NCBI RefSeq assembly: GCF_016861915.1
Contig: NZ_BOLX01000006.1
Location: 34,953 to 98,952 of the forward strand
Source: Apilactobacillus nanyangensis
GTDB lineage: Bacteria > Bacillota > Bacilli > Lactobacillales > Lactobacillaceae
Length of the DNA: 64,000 nucleotides
Direction: 5' to 3'
Shown: positions 8,932 through 17,732 of the stretch, piece after piece
Layout of the letters: each line of letters begins with the position of its first letter
How positions within the stretch are numbered: the first letter of the stretch is position 1
Translations under genes and position numbers: made by a program
The notes under the pieces: model-generated
The model's input: the letters and a program-made list of their open reading frames with translations, nothing else
What the model was told of the DNA's origin: nothing
Database searches by the model: none

Positions 8932-10155
8932 TTATTTTGTCTTCGCTAATTCCTTGAAGGAAGGTATCGACATCATTGAGCAGAAACTGATGAGGTAAAG
9001 GATGGATAACATCCCCATCACTACCCAAAGAGAATGATTTTCCATAATTAGACCGATTATGGCCGGTGAGAATCCCCCGATGGATCTACTAACCCCAATA
9101 ATAAAGTTATTGGCAGTAGATCTGATTTCGGTAGGATATAATCGGCTTATCACCGTACCATAACCACCATACATTCCGTCAGAGAAGAAGCCAAGAATCG
9201 TTGCAGCGAGCAATAATGTAAAACCGTTGAAAGCTAAGGTTACCCCGTATACAGCAATTGCTGATACTAATAGGAAAATGCCGAAAGCTTTTCTAGGTCC
9301 AAGTTTGTCTAAGACATTGCCAAAGGCAAACATCCCAAGACTCATTCCACAAATAGTTACAATAGTCCAAAGCGCGGAACCGGAAACACTAAGTCCTAAC
9401 TTTTTCTGCATGATGGATGGTAACCAGTTAATTAAACCGTAGTAGCCGGCAATTTGAACAATCACCATGACAATTAATGCAACCGTTTGGTATGCAAGTT
9501 TTGGTGTAGCAAATAGTTTCTTAATTGATACTTTTGGTCTATCCGGACGTTTCATAGTATCGACAAACTCTTCGCTTTCCTTTAAATGACGACGAATGAC
9601 AAAAGCGAAGAAGATTGGGATAATCCCTACCAAGAATAATGCACGCCATCCAAATAATGGAATCACTAGTGCAGACAATAATGCCGCTAGCATTGATCCA
9701 ATTTGACCACCAATTGTGGTAAAGGAGACAGATTTACCTAGTTCTTTCTTTTTGAAGGACTCACAAATCATTGCTACACCAGTACCATACTCACCACCTG
9801 TTCCCAGACCAACGCAAAAACGTAAAATCAAAAACGTGATAAAGTTTTGAGCAAACATGATGCTAGCTGTAGATATTGCAAAGATAAAAATCGTATAGGT
9901 TAGGATTTTAACACGGCCAAATCTATCAGCTAATAGCCCAAAGATAATTCCACCTAGAAGTGAACCAAAAGTTGTGACAGTGGAAAGCATCCCAGCTGCC
10001 CCTGCACTAATGTTTAGACCCACTATAATCGATGACATCGCAAAAGATATGAATGAGACATCCATACTTTCTAACAGTTGCCCGATCGATGTAGAAGCTA
10101 GTACCCACTTCTGCGATTTTGTCGTTTTGACTCGTTGATCCAGTGTATTTTCCAT
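8932..10155 (-). CDS. MFS transporter, metabolite:H+ symporter-like
   Basis: A 407-residue protein with about 12 hydrophobic helices. It carries the sugar/metabolite symporter signature GLLADRFGRVK (about residues 79-89) and a GLGTGGEYGTG segment (about 119-129). The glycine-rich GGEYG resembles metabolite:H+ symporters for aromatic or carboxylic acids and the shikimate or niacin type. The start is an ATG behind GCGGAGGTAACATA. It is monocistronic with its own terminator. The substrate cannot be assigned from sequence. Confidence 0.8.
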   Translation of the reverse strand: MENTLDQRVKTTKSQKWVLASTSIGQLLESMDVSFISFAMSSIIVGLNISAGAAGMLSTVTTFGSLLGGIIFGLLADRFGRVKILTYTIFIFAISTASIMFAQNFITFLILRFCVGLGTGGEYGTGVAMICESFKKKELGKSVSFTTIGGQIGSMLAALLSALVIPLFGWRALFLVGIIPIFFAFVIRRHLKESEEFVDTMKRPDRPKVSIKKLFATPKLAYQTVALIVMVIVQIAGYYGLINWLPSIMQKKLGLSVSGSALWTIVTICGMSLGMFAFGNVLDKLGPRKAFGIFLLVSAIAVYGVTLAFNGFTLLLAATILGFFSDGMYGGYGTVISRLYPTEIRSTANNFIIGVSRSIGGFSPAIIGLIMENHSLWVVMGMLSILYLISFCSMMSIPSFKELAKTK

Positions 10156-10323
10156 TATGTTACCTCCGCTTTGACACCTATGTGTTTATTTATGGAACAT
10201 CTTTAATATAGGCCTGGGATGTAAATTTGCTATAAAAATTATGTAAAAGTTATGTAAATATAAACAGTGCATTTTACGATACCTTAGGGTATACTGAAAT
10301 CAAAATGCTAGGAAGTGATAATT

Positions 10324-10827
10324 ATGAATAATATCGCTGAATTCAAGTTAGATAGACAATATTATGGTCTAGCGCTTGCCGAAGAATTTATGTCCACCGA
10401 ATTATACGACATCATCAAAAGAGATCGCGAAGAATTAGCCAAGTGGCTACCATGGGCTAATGACATGCAATCAATTAATGACGAAGCAGAATTCATTCGC
10501 TATGCTAAGGAACACAATATGTTCGTTCTAGCAATTTTAAATGGTGCAAAACCAATCGGTATGATTAATCTACATAACATCGATGAAGTTAACCATACTG
10601 CTGAGATTGGTTACTGGTTGTCCAGTGAATATCAAGGAAAAGGAATTATGTATAACAGCCTTCAATCACTTGCTAGTTATGCATTCAACTTCTTTGATAT
10701 GGAAGAACTAATAATTAAAGCTAAAGTTGAAAATGAAAAAAGCAAACACGTTGCTGAACGTGCAGGCTTTACATTCCAAAAAGTTGAAGAACCATTTGCG
10801 ATTTATAAAAAGAAAAAGAACGGCTAG
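10324..10827 (+). CDS. GNAT N-acetyltransferase, RimJ/RimL type
   Basis: A 167-residue protein. The ATG at 10324 follows GGAAG with good spacing; a GTG nine bases upstream is in frame but overlaps that site. The acetyl-CoA loop is visible as YWLSSEYQGKGIM (Q/RxxGxG/A type), followed by IKAKVENEKSKHVAERAGF, the typical motif for RimL-like ribosomal-protein or small-molecule acetyltransferases. The target is unknown. It converges on the small membrane gene at 10830 with a shared terminator. Confidence 0.85.
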   Translation: MNNIAEFKLDRQYYGLALAEEFMSTELYDIIKRDREELAKWLPWANDMQSINDEAEFIRYAKEHNMFVLAILNGAKPIGMINLHNIDEVNHTAEIGYWLSSEYQGKGIMYNSLQSLASYAFNFFDMEELIIKAKVENEKSKHVAERAGFTFQKVEEPFAIYKKKKNG

Positions 10828-10845
10828 AATTAACCGTTCTTTTTG
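10811..10845. terminator. bidirectional terminator
   Basis: AAAGAACGGCT-N5-(T)AACCGTTCTTTTT between convergent genes. Confidence 0.75.
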
Positions 10846-11111
10846 TTTACCTTTAACATGTAGTCCATGAATCCATATAGAGCCATCCAGATTAGCATGA
10901 TGACAATGAAGTAAATCAATGTCTTCCATGTAATTAACAGGCTAAAGTTGAATTCCCCGGGGTTAAAATTCTTAACGACTCTTACGCCCATTAGAGTGCG
11001 CCAAGTTGATGGAGATTGATAGTAAAATCCTTCCAAAAAACCATCAATAATAGTTAAGATTACATATACCCCAACGCCAAGTGAAAACCATCTACTCATC
11101 TTCATTTGCAT
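10830..11111 (-). CDS. small two-helix membrane protein (paralogue of 8594-8863)
   Basis: A 93-residue protein. Helices at about 10-30 and 62-85 frame a conserved SPSTWRTLMGVRVVK segment. It shares the WFSxG...D...E, W..L.G and FN signatures with the product of 8594-8863, so these are dispersed paralogues of an unrecognised family. The ribosome binding site is weak (GGCAGGT); a second in-frame ATG lies two codons in. Function unknown. Confidence 0.6.
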   Translation of the reverse strand: MQMKMSRWFSLGVGVYVILTIIDGFLEGFYYQSPSTWRTLMGVRVVKNFNPGEFNFSLLITWKTLIYFIVIMLIWMALYGFMDYMLKVNKKNG

Positions 11112-11188
11112 AATGTAACCTGCCTTTATTATGTACTACCCACATAATAGCACAGCCCTTCTCGAATTTGTATTAAAAAAGGCTATGA

Positions 11189-11210
11189 AAAGCATGTTAT
11201 ATCAACGTTT
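11189..11210. promoter_or_regulatory. copy of the shared ATATCAACGTTT operator-like motif
   Basis: This 22-bp site ends in ATATCAACGTTT, exactly as the surface-protein operator (5972-5993) and the site above the hsp20 promoter (33906-33927) do. Its left half is degenerate (AAAGCATGTT). It lies about 100 bp upstream of the exported-protein gene at 11310. Confidence 0.4.
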
Positions 11211-11309
11211 TAACCAGTTAATACAAAATGATGACAATAGTTTGTCATTTTCATTAAGTTTATAAAGTGGTATATTCTTATTACTATAAGACCAAAAGGA
11301 GGTGCCATG

Positions 11310-11654
11310 ATGAAGGCAATCAGAAACATTATTATCTTAGTATTCCTTGCTGTGCTTATCTTTATTGCTTTACCAGTCGGAAAAGACTTCTATATTCAAA
11401 GCTCATTAAGCAAACAAGCTAGTTCAGCAATCAGCAACCAACAAGAACTAAAGAAAGTGGCTGCCAACGAATCAACTTACGTGTACTTAACTCAACACAA
11501 CAGTGATCGTATCTACAATTCGAACTCTGATACTGGTAAAGGTAATACCTACCGTTACTCCGCCAAATATGGTACTAAGAACATCACACTTACTGGTACC
11601 CTGTCCAACGCCGGATTTAAGGTAAAACTAGATAAAGTGGAAATCACACAATAA
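11310..11654 (+). CDS. membrane-anchored or secreted small protein
   Basis: A 114-residue protein. AGGAGG ends 7 nt before the ATG at 11310 and only 4 nt before the tandem ATG at 11307, so 11310 is preferred. Residues 6-24 form a signal anchor (IIILVFLAVLIFIALPVG), and the rest is hydrophilic and predicted extracellular, with a Thr/Tyr-rich beta-like C-terminus. No cleavage motif is obvious. I do not recognise the family. The upstream region carries the motif shared with the surface-protein gene, which hints at common envelope-related control. Confidence 0.65.
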   Translation: MKAIRNIIILVFLAVLIFIALPVGKDFYIQSSLSKQASSAISNQQELKKVAANESTYVYLTQHNSDRIYNSNSDTGKGNTYRYSAKYGTKNITLTGTLSNAGFKVKLDKVEITQ

Positions 11655-11655
11655 G

Positions 11656-11688
11656 AAAAAGCTCTCCGGTTGGGAGGGCTTTTTTTGT
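11656..11688 (+). terminator. terminator
   Basis: AAAGCTCTCC-GGTT-GGGAGGGCTTTTTTT directly after the stop codon. Confidence 0.85.
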
Positions 11689-11729
11689 TTTATAATTATT
11701 AAACTAAATCTTTTATAGGAGTGACAAGC

Positions 11730-12620
11730 ATGAGCAAAGTAAGACTTCAACATTACATTCCTCAATTAATATTAAGATCATTTACAGATTCAAGTGGTCA
11801 TCTTTCTTGTTACAGGATTAAGGACGAAAAGTTCTTTCATCCAAAACCCAACGCTGTAATGGCATCAGCTTGGCTATATGATGAAATAGAACTAGAAGAA
11901 GTAAAAAAAGGCTTAAAATACCTGGTTAAGAATAATACTATCAAAAAATTTGATAAAGCTATAAAAGAAATGGAAAATGAGAATCAATACATCGAACATT
12001 CTCTAGGTTCTTCTGAATCAGGCTTCGGCGTACTTATAAATAATCTCATAACAACACGAAAGGGTACTATATTAACAAAAAAGAGTATTAGAAAAAACCT
12101 CTTATTAATGCTTAGACAATTATCCTGCAGGTCATTACGGCGAAAAAAACAAATTGAGTCAATACCTCAAGAGAGATATAACAAATGTTTAAAAAAATAC
12201 GGATTAGATGATATTAATTTTAAAAATTTTGCTAGTTTTTTAAGATTTCAAGAATTATTCATTCCTTCTGATGAAGAAAAATTCGAAATAAATTATATTA
12301 ATTTTTGTGGAAGCATTTCACTAGCAATAAATGATTCCGAAACACCCCTTTTATTTGGAAATAATGCACCTATGTTAAAGATACCCAGAACGGAAGAACA
12401 ACTTTTCCCCATATCACCAAAGTTAGGTATTATAATCCGAAGAGATGAATCAAAATCGTTAATATTTAGAAATAAAGTTGATCAATATAATAATTATTAC
12501 TTAAACAAACAGGAAATCAAGATTTCGAACATTCTTCAATCATCAGATTTAAATGACATAGTAATAGGTCCAAGCGAAGTAATAAAAGAAGCTAGAAAAA
12601 AACATAAATCTAAATACTGA
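11730..12620 (+). CDS. DUF4238-like protein
   Basis: A 296-residue protein. The ATG at 11730 has AGGAG 8 nt upstream; the GTG at 11721 overlaps that site. The N-terminal LQHYIPQLILRSFTD matches the HYxPxxxLRxF opening of DUF4238 proteins. A central basic helical region and a C-terminal half with NDSETPLLFGNN and FPISPKLGIIIRRDES, also typical of that family, follow. The biochemical function is unknown; such genes are common in accessory regions. It is AT-rich with many ATA and AGA codons, unlike the flanking core genes, and sits at the left edge of the island that holds the restriction system. Antiviral involvement is only an inference from position. Confidence 0.65.
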   Translation: MSKVRLQHYIPQLILRSFTDSSGHLSCYRIKDEKFFHPKPNAVMASAWLYDEIELEEVKKGLKYLVKNNTIKKFDKAIKEMENENQYIEHSLGSSESGFGVLINNLITTRKGTILTKKSIRKNLLLMLRQLSCRSLRRKKQIESIPQERYNKCLKKYGLDDINFKNFASFLRFQELFIPSDEEKFEINYINFCGSISLAINDSETPLLFGNNAPMLKIPRTEEQLFPISPKLGIIIRRDESKSLIFRNKVDQYNNYYLNKQEIKISNILQSSDLNDIVIGPSEVIKEARKKHKSKY

Positions 12621-12690
12621 ACACTTCACATCTATGGTGCTAATATATAGTTGGATTCAGATATAAATTGAATTGATAGAGGCGATTAAT

Positions 12691-12891
12691 ATGACTGAAT
12701 CAGAAATTATAGATGGAATTAAGCAAGTAAAGACAACACCAGGTATGATTGATTACCTAAGAACATTATTGAAGAAAGGTCGTAAGGAAGACCCTACTGA
12801 TGTTCACACATTCCATGATTTTGAAAAGGCATTGTATGATTACAACAATCATCAATACCAAACTCATAACAAAGCTGACAACTCACTATAA
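12691..12891 (+). CDS. small hypothetical protein
   Basis: A 66-residue acidic and basic mixed protein. GAGG lies 8 nt before the ATG at 12691, which is preferred over an upstream alternative start. There is no membrane segment; the first 35 residues look helical (ESEIIDGIKQVKTTPGMIDY), and the tail is rich in His, Asn and Gln. No family recognised. Confidence 0.6.
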   Translation: MTESEIIDGIKQVKTTPGMIDYLRTLLKKGRKEDPTDVHTFHDFEKALYDYNNHQYQTHNKADNSL

Positions 12892-12915
12892 TCTTGTTGA
12901 GTCAAAGAAGGTATT

Positions 12916-12981
12916 ATGATGATGAAGAGATTTCGAATTCATGATTGCACTACTTTGTTACTTGATAGATTTTCAATATAA
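12916..12981 (+). CDS. possible 21-aa micropeptide
   Basis: Three tandem ATG codons (12916, 12919, 12922) follow AAAGAAGG and open a 21-codon frame ending in TAA. The product would be basic at the start and hydrophobic in the middle. It is supported only by the ribosome binding site; it may be chance. Confidence 0.25.
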   Translation: MMMKRFRIHDCTTLLLDRFSI

Positions 12982-12998
12982 TGTAGAGACATTTTAAA

Positions 12999-13031
12999 TA
13001 AAAAAGGGCACCTGATTGGGTGTCTTTTTTA
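12999..13031. terminator. bidirectional terminator
   Basis: AAAAAGGGCACC-N6-GGTGTCTTTTTT between convergent transcription units. Confidence 0.75.
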
Positions 13032-14813
13032 TTTGGAACAATCTTGAAAAATATTAAATGCAACCAGTATAAACACGATTAAAGAACTATAATAATCGTC
13101 CTCTATCATTTCTAAAGAAGATGGCTGAGTTCCATGAACATATTTATTTCTCAAGGAAATAGAGTTAAGGAAATTTTTACTATTCATTATATAGTTAAAG
13201 TAATTAATTTCTTGAGTTGATAAAAGTTTTCCATCAGTACATAAGAAATCCCTATCTTTAAGCTTTAATATTTCTTTTTCTTCTCCATCATCTTTATACA
13301 TCAAATTAACATACCCATTTTCATATACATCATTTAGTATCGAAAGCATACGTTCATTAATTTGAATAAAATTATCATTGTTCAACTCGACAAGATGGGC
13401 ACCGATTAAATAATCCATTTCTCTTTTTGAAAATGATCCTAAACTACTATAATTTACTCTTTCTTTAGACAGAGTTTCATAGACACTTTTATAATTTCTA
13501 TTTTCTTTTATGCCAGCCAAGAAATTCATATTAGTGGAAAACAATCTAAAAAATTCCATTTGATATTTATTGTTCAAGTATGCATGAGTATTATTATGTC
13601 TACTTTCAATATTAAACACTATTATTTCTTCACCCATGAATCTTATTCTGTCTTTATCTACAGAACCATTTTCAACATAATCTTTATATTGATGCAGTAA
13701 ACTTTCTATTTCTATTAGGATATTTCTACATTTTTGCAAATAACTTGCATTATCTGGGGAAGTGTTTACAAAAAATCCTTTTACATGAGAATTATTCTCA
13801 AGCAGTAACTTAATTACCTCTTCCAAAGATGTGTTAATTTTGTGCAATGATTCATCAATTGATTTAAGCAAATATATTTGCTTAATTTCATTTTCTTTAT
13901 TACCAATACTTTGAAAATACTCTTCTTTACCAGTACGGTTAATATAATCTAATATAGACATATCACTTGTTTTATTAATAGCGACATTCCATCTCAAATT
14001 ATCATCAATATACAATAGTCTAAGAAGTTTATTCATCATTTCAGGATAATTTTCTTTATTTAAATTATACAAAATTTGAATAAAGATTCTTACACTATTC
14101 TCTAAACCTTTTTCCAAACTTAACACCTTAACATTATCCTTGTCTAGAGCATGATTACGTTTCATTATTATAAACAAATGATTTAAATTCTTTTTATTTA
14201 AAGTTATATGGTTTTCCAATATTAAACGGCAATAATCAATTTTCATACCATCATAATTCAAATAAATACACACCAAATCGTCGTAGTAAATCGACATTTC
14301 TTCTGGCCAATACAATAAAATGTTGCTTCTTTCAAATGAATCATCTAAATATCTTTCAAAAAGATGTATATGATTACATACATATTTAAAAATTTCTTCT
14401 GAAAAATCTTTAGATAACTTTTCTACCCTCAAAACGTCGATAATATTAAAATCATCACATTCTATTAAATTGGTAAGCTGTTCAAGAGACGAGATTTTAT
14501 TGTATTTCGTAATAGACTCAAAAAAAACCTTCCTGTAAGTTTCTTCTAACGAATGGTAAGTTTTTACTACATCAACCAAGAAATTATCAATGTTTTTTGC
14601 AAAACATTTGTTAAGTTCTCGAACTTCAAGAGCATTGTCTTTTTCGAATACCTCGTCGTAGTATTTTATAACAACATATAATTCCATATAATCGTTAACA
14701 CTGATTAAATTGTTACCTTTAGTTTGACGTATAACTTCATTGAATCTATCCTTGAACCCTCTTTGTTTAATTAAATTTCCTTCTAGTGTGTAATCCAATC
14801 TTTCATTTTTCAT
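13029..14813 (-). CDS. large helical protein with C-terminal HEPN-type RX4H motif
   Basis: A 594-residue, almost entirely helical, Leu/Ile/Asn-rich protein of unrecognised family. Near the C-terminus is SLRNKYVHGTQ, where R555 and H560 form the RX4H pattern with the following Gly characteristic of HEPN ribonuclease domains found in abortive-infection and toxin proteins. The preceding helices (FNYIMNSKNFLNSI) and the following hydrophobic helix fit the HEPN fold. It lies 69 bp downstream of the cytosine methyltransferase gene on the same strand, probably co-transcribed, and opposite the restriction gene. A role as a second-line defence nuclease is inferred from motif and context, not shown. 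Confidence 0.6.
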   Translation of the reverse strand: MKNERLDYTLEGNLIKQRGFKDRFNEVIRQTKGNNLISVNDYMELYVVIKYYDEVFEKDNALEVRELNKCFAKNIDNFLVDVVKTYHSLEETYRKVFFESITKYNKISSLEQLTNLIECDDFNIIDVLRVEKLSKDFSEEIFKYVCNHIHLFERYLDDSFERSNILLYWPEEMSIYYDDLVCIYLNYDGMKIDYCRLILENHITLNKKNLNHLFIIMKRNHALDKDNVKVLSLEKGLENSVRIFIQILYNLNKENYPEMMNKLLRLLYIDDNLRWNVAINKTSDMSILDYINRTGKEEYFQSIGNKENEIKQIYLLKSIDESLHKINTSLEEVIKLLLENNSHVKGFFVNTSPDNASYLQKCRNILIEIESLLHQYKDYVENGSVDKDRIRFMGEEIIVFNIESRHNNTHAYLNNKYQMEFFRLFSTNMNFLAGIKENRNYKSVYETLSKERVNYSSLGSFSKREMDYLIGAHLVELNNDNFIQINERMLSILNDVYENGYVNLMYKDDGEEKEILKLKDRDFLCTDGKLLSTQEINYFNYIMNSKNFLNSISLRNKYVHGTQPSSLEMIEDDYYSSLIVFILVAFNIFQDCSK

Positions 14814-14882
14814 TAAATATTCGCCTTAGTACGTAAATATAGGAAAAAATAAATTCATATTGTTAATTTCCTATTTTTATAT

Positions 14883-16172
14883 TTAATCATCATATTCATT
14901 TACTATTTCTTTAATTCCTTTACCGATACCTTCGATAATAGAAGTAACAAGTGCGTTACCCATGAAGAACATTCTCATTCTATCGCTAACTTCTTTAACT
15001 TCACCATCAACGATTTTATATTTAGTCCAATCATCTGGGAAATCTTGCATTCTCTCTGCTTCGATTGGTGTTAACACTCTATATCTATCATTAATCTTCA
15101 ACCAATGGGTTGATCTGTTAACACTTCCTTCAGAGGTAAGCATGGTTCTACCTGGTAGTGATAAATCTTCATAAGGAGACATTCCACCTTCGCTGTAGGT
15201 ATAAGTATGTCCATCGGCGGAAGTTCTTTCAATATGTTTTGGACCACGAAGATAAGCAAACTTATCAATTTTAGCTTGGTCATCTACATAATATTTTTCA
15301 TCAATATCATCTTCTGGTTGAACAATATCTCTTAGTGGAGTTGGTTTTTTATCAGAATTTGGAACAGAGTCGATAGTAAAGTACTTGCCGTGTCTCATAA
15401 TTCCAGTATTGAATACTTTACCAGTGAAATTATCTGATGCAGCTACAATATCATCTGGTAGTTCATAATAAGCTCTTCTACCTTTATATAACTCTTCTTT
15501 AATTGGGAATTGCTTTGCAAATAGACCTTCTTTAAAGATATATTCGTCATAAGCATCATCTGGGATTAATTCTTCGTCAAAATCATATTTTTCGTCCAAA
15601 TGTTTTGCATATGGTAGGTCATTACGGAATACGAAGAAATAAACACGACGACGGCGTTGAGCTCTTCCGTAATCAGCCGCATTAATAACACGCCATTCTA
15701 CAGAATATCCTAGGCTATTTAATGCAGTAAGCATAATTGAAAAATCTCTTCCTCTTTGCTTAGCAGGAGCTTTCAATAATCTATCAACATTTTCAAAAAT
15801 CATATATTTAGGATGGATATCTTTAGCAGCTCTAATAATTTGCCAGAATAAAACACCCTTTTTACCTTGAATTCCCATTTCATTTTTCTTAGATCTCGCT
15901 ACTGAGTAATCTTGGCATGGAAATCCACCAACTATCATATCTGCATCCATCGAACTGAACTTTTCATCAGAAATTTCAGCAACATCAATTCCAATATTTT
16001 CGGAATCTGGGAAGCGGTAGTTGTATACATCAAAAGCATCTTGGCTTTTTCTTGATGGTTCATATTGATTGGACCACTTTGTCTTAAACAATGATTTATC
16101 TGCATTATCTAATCCGATACGGAATCCACCGACTCCGGCAAATAATTCTAAGACTTTAAGTTCTTTCGCCAT
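14883..16172 (-). CDS. DNA (cytosine-5)-methyltransferase, Sau3AI-type system
   Basis: A 429-residue protein. The ATG at 16172 follows AAAGGAGTGATTAGC; an upstream in-frame ATG would add an unlikely Tyr/Ile-rich extension. All main C5-methyltransferase motifs are visible: motif I LFAGVGGFRIG (9-20), catalytic GGFPCQDYS (Cys 86), FENVDRLL (ENV 127-129), QRRRRVYFF (172-180) and motif X MGNALVTSI near residue 405. It transfers methyl from SAM to cytosine C5. Its partner is the divergent Sau3AI/MutH-like nuclease, so the predicted target is GATC, protecting host DNA. Confidence 0.93.
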   Translation of the reverse strand: MAKELKVLELFAGVGGFRIGLDNADKSLFKTKWSNQYEPSRKSQDAFDVYNYRFPDSENIGIDVAEISDEKFSSMDADMIVGGFPCQDYSVARSKKNEMGIQGKKGVLFWQIIRAAKDIHPKYMIFENVDRLLKAPAKQRGRDFSIMLTALNSLGYSVEWRVINAADYGRAQRRRRVYFFVFRNDLPYAKHLDEKYDFDEELIPDDAYDEYIFKEGLFAKQFPIKEELYKGRRAYYELPDDIVAASDNFTGKVFNTGIMRHGKYFTIDSVPNSDKKPTPLRDIVQPEDDIDEKYYVDDQAKIDKFAYLRGPKHIERTSADGHTYTYSEGGMSPYEDLSLPGRTMLTSEGSVNRSTHWLKINDRYRVLTPIEAERMQDFPDDWTKYKIVDGEVKEVSDRMRMFFMGNALVTSIIEGIGKGIKEIVNEYDD

Positions 16173-16261
16173 GCTAATCACTCCTTTTTTTGAATTATTA
16201 ATATATATTATATAATATATGTAGAAAAGGATCAACACATATTATTCAAGAGGGGCCAAAT
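16173..16261. promoter_or_regulatory. divergent promoter region of the restriction-modification genes
   Basis: This 89-bp AT-rich region contains TATATAATATATG-like -10 elements for both directions and one GATC at 16230-16233, the predicted recognition site of the system itself. Methylation of that site could feed back on expression; this is an inference. Confidence 0.4.
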
Positions 16262-17698
16262 ATGGATTTTAAAACTAAGGAAGAAGTACATAATAGAGCT
16301 GTTCAGATTGAAAACATTAAACAAAAAGATCTTATAAAAATGCTTAATCTGAACATAAAAGGTAACAAAAATGCCATGGGTGACGTGTTCGAAGCTTGGT
16401 TTGGAAAGCCAAAGGACTCAGCAAGTCAACCTGATTTAGGTGTGTCCGAACTAAAAGCAACTCCTTTTAAACGTTTAAAAAATGGTGATATTAGTGCTAA
16501 GGAAAGATTAGTCCTTAACATTATTAATTACGAAGATTTAGATAAAGAAAATTTTGAAAATAGCCATCTTCTTGAAAAAAACAAAGTACTGGAACTTGGA
16601 TACTATGAATACAACAAAGACATCCCAAAAGAAGATTGGTTTTTCGCAAAATGTGTTATGTACGAAATGCTCAACAATAAGAATGATTTAGAGATTATCA
16701 AAAAAGACTGGGAAATCATTCAATCATATGTAAAACAAGGTAAAGCTGAAGAAATAAATGAAGGAATCACCAACTATTTAGCCGCTTGTACAAAGGGTGT
16801 AAACAAGCATTCAATGAGAACACAACCAAATTCAAATGTTATGGCTAAGCAAAGAGCTTTTTCATTAAAAGGCAGCTTTATGACTACTCTTCTAAGAGAT
16901 TATATTTTTGGCGATAAACATTCAGATGCAATTGTTAAAGATTCTACTGAACTGTCTACTAAATCTTTAGAAGATATTATCCATTCAAAATTCGAACCAT
17001 TCATTGGAAAATCCGTAAAAGACATAATTAACGAATTAAATATTCCTTCTAAAGAAACTAAGACAATTGGTAAATACAATGTCGAAATAGTAAATAGGAT
17101 TTTAGGAATCAAAAGTAGAACTGGAATTGAAGCTGATGAATTTAAAAAGGCTTCTATTGTGCCTAAAACCATTCAATTTAATCAAAGAAATGTAAACAAA
17201 GAAAGTATGTCTTTACCACCTTTTAAGTTCAAAGATTTAGTAGAAGAAAATTGGAATGACAAAGACGGTTCTCCAGAAGCCTCATTAAATGTTTATTTTT
17301 CAGAAACAAAATTTTTGTTTGTAGTTTTCAAAATGGATGATGATGGAATTAACTATCTAAAAGGAATTAAATTCTTTAGAATTCCTGATGACCAAAGAGA
17401 AGGAACCATAAAGGAAGCTTGGCAACAAACTGTGGACACTCTACTTTCTGGTGTAAAGCTCACTTTTGAAAACAATAGAGTCTCCAATAACTTTATCTCT
17501 TCAAAAGATAGAAAAATAATCCATGTCAGACCACATGCTGCAAAAAGTAGCTATGTTGATAGTAAGGATTCTAATGAATTACCAGTCCCTGCAAATTGGA
17601 CCAATAAGCCATCTGAATACTCTGATAACTTTATGACAACCCAGTCCTTCTGGCTAAATAGTAAGTACATAAAGTCAGCAGTAGAAGATTTATTATAA
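16262..17698 (+). CDS. type II restriction endonuclease, Sau3AI/MutH family
   Basis: A 478-residue protein, close in length to Sau3AI (about 490). The N-terminal MutH-like catalytic motif is visible as DLGVSELKAT, with D58 and E63-x-K65 forming the D...ExK metal-binding site. The C-terminal half (from about residue 290) has a second related-looking domain with STxNVYFSETKFLF-like strands but no clear catalytic residues, as in Sau3AI, where it acts as an allosteric DNA-binding domain. It should cut 5' of GATC. The start is an ATG behind AGAGGGG. Its divergent partner is the C5-methyltransferase. Confidence 0.88.
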   Translation: MDFKTKEEVHNRAVQIENIKQKDLIKMLNLNIKGNKNAMGDVFEAWFGKPKDSASQPDLGVSELKATPFKRLKNGDISAKERLVLNIINYEDLDKENFENSHLLEKNKVLELGYYEYNKDIPKEDWFFAKCVMYEMLNNKNDLEIIKKDWEIIQSYVKQGKAEEINEGITNYLAACTKGVNKHSMRTQPNSNVMAKQRAFSLKGSFMTTLLRDYIFGDKHSDAIVKDSTELSTKSLEDIIHSKFEPFIGKSVKDIINELNIPSKETKTIGKYNVEIVNRILGIKSRTGIEADEFKKASIVPKTIQFNQRNVNKESMSLPPFKFKDLVEENWNDKDGSPEASLNVYFSETKFLFVVFKMDDDGINYLKGIKFFRIPDDQREGTIKEAWQQTVDTLLSGVKLTFENNRVSNNFISSKDRKIIHVRPHAAKSSYVDSKDSNELPVPANWTNKPSEYSDNFMTTQSFWLNSKYIKSAVEDLL

Positions 17699-17732
17699 AA
17701 AGCAGTGAATTTTATTTCACTGCTTTTTTTAT
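17696..17732. terminator. bidirectional terminator
   Basis: AAAAAGCAGTGAA-N5-TTCACTGCTTTTTTT between the restriction gene and the convergent gene at 17712. Confidence 0.85.

Noticed and set aside
16173..16238. N-terminal extension of the methyltransferase from an upstream ATG
   Set aside because: The extension is Ile/Tyr-rich and not family-like, and the internal ATG at 16172 has a proper ribosome binding site.
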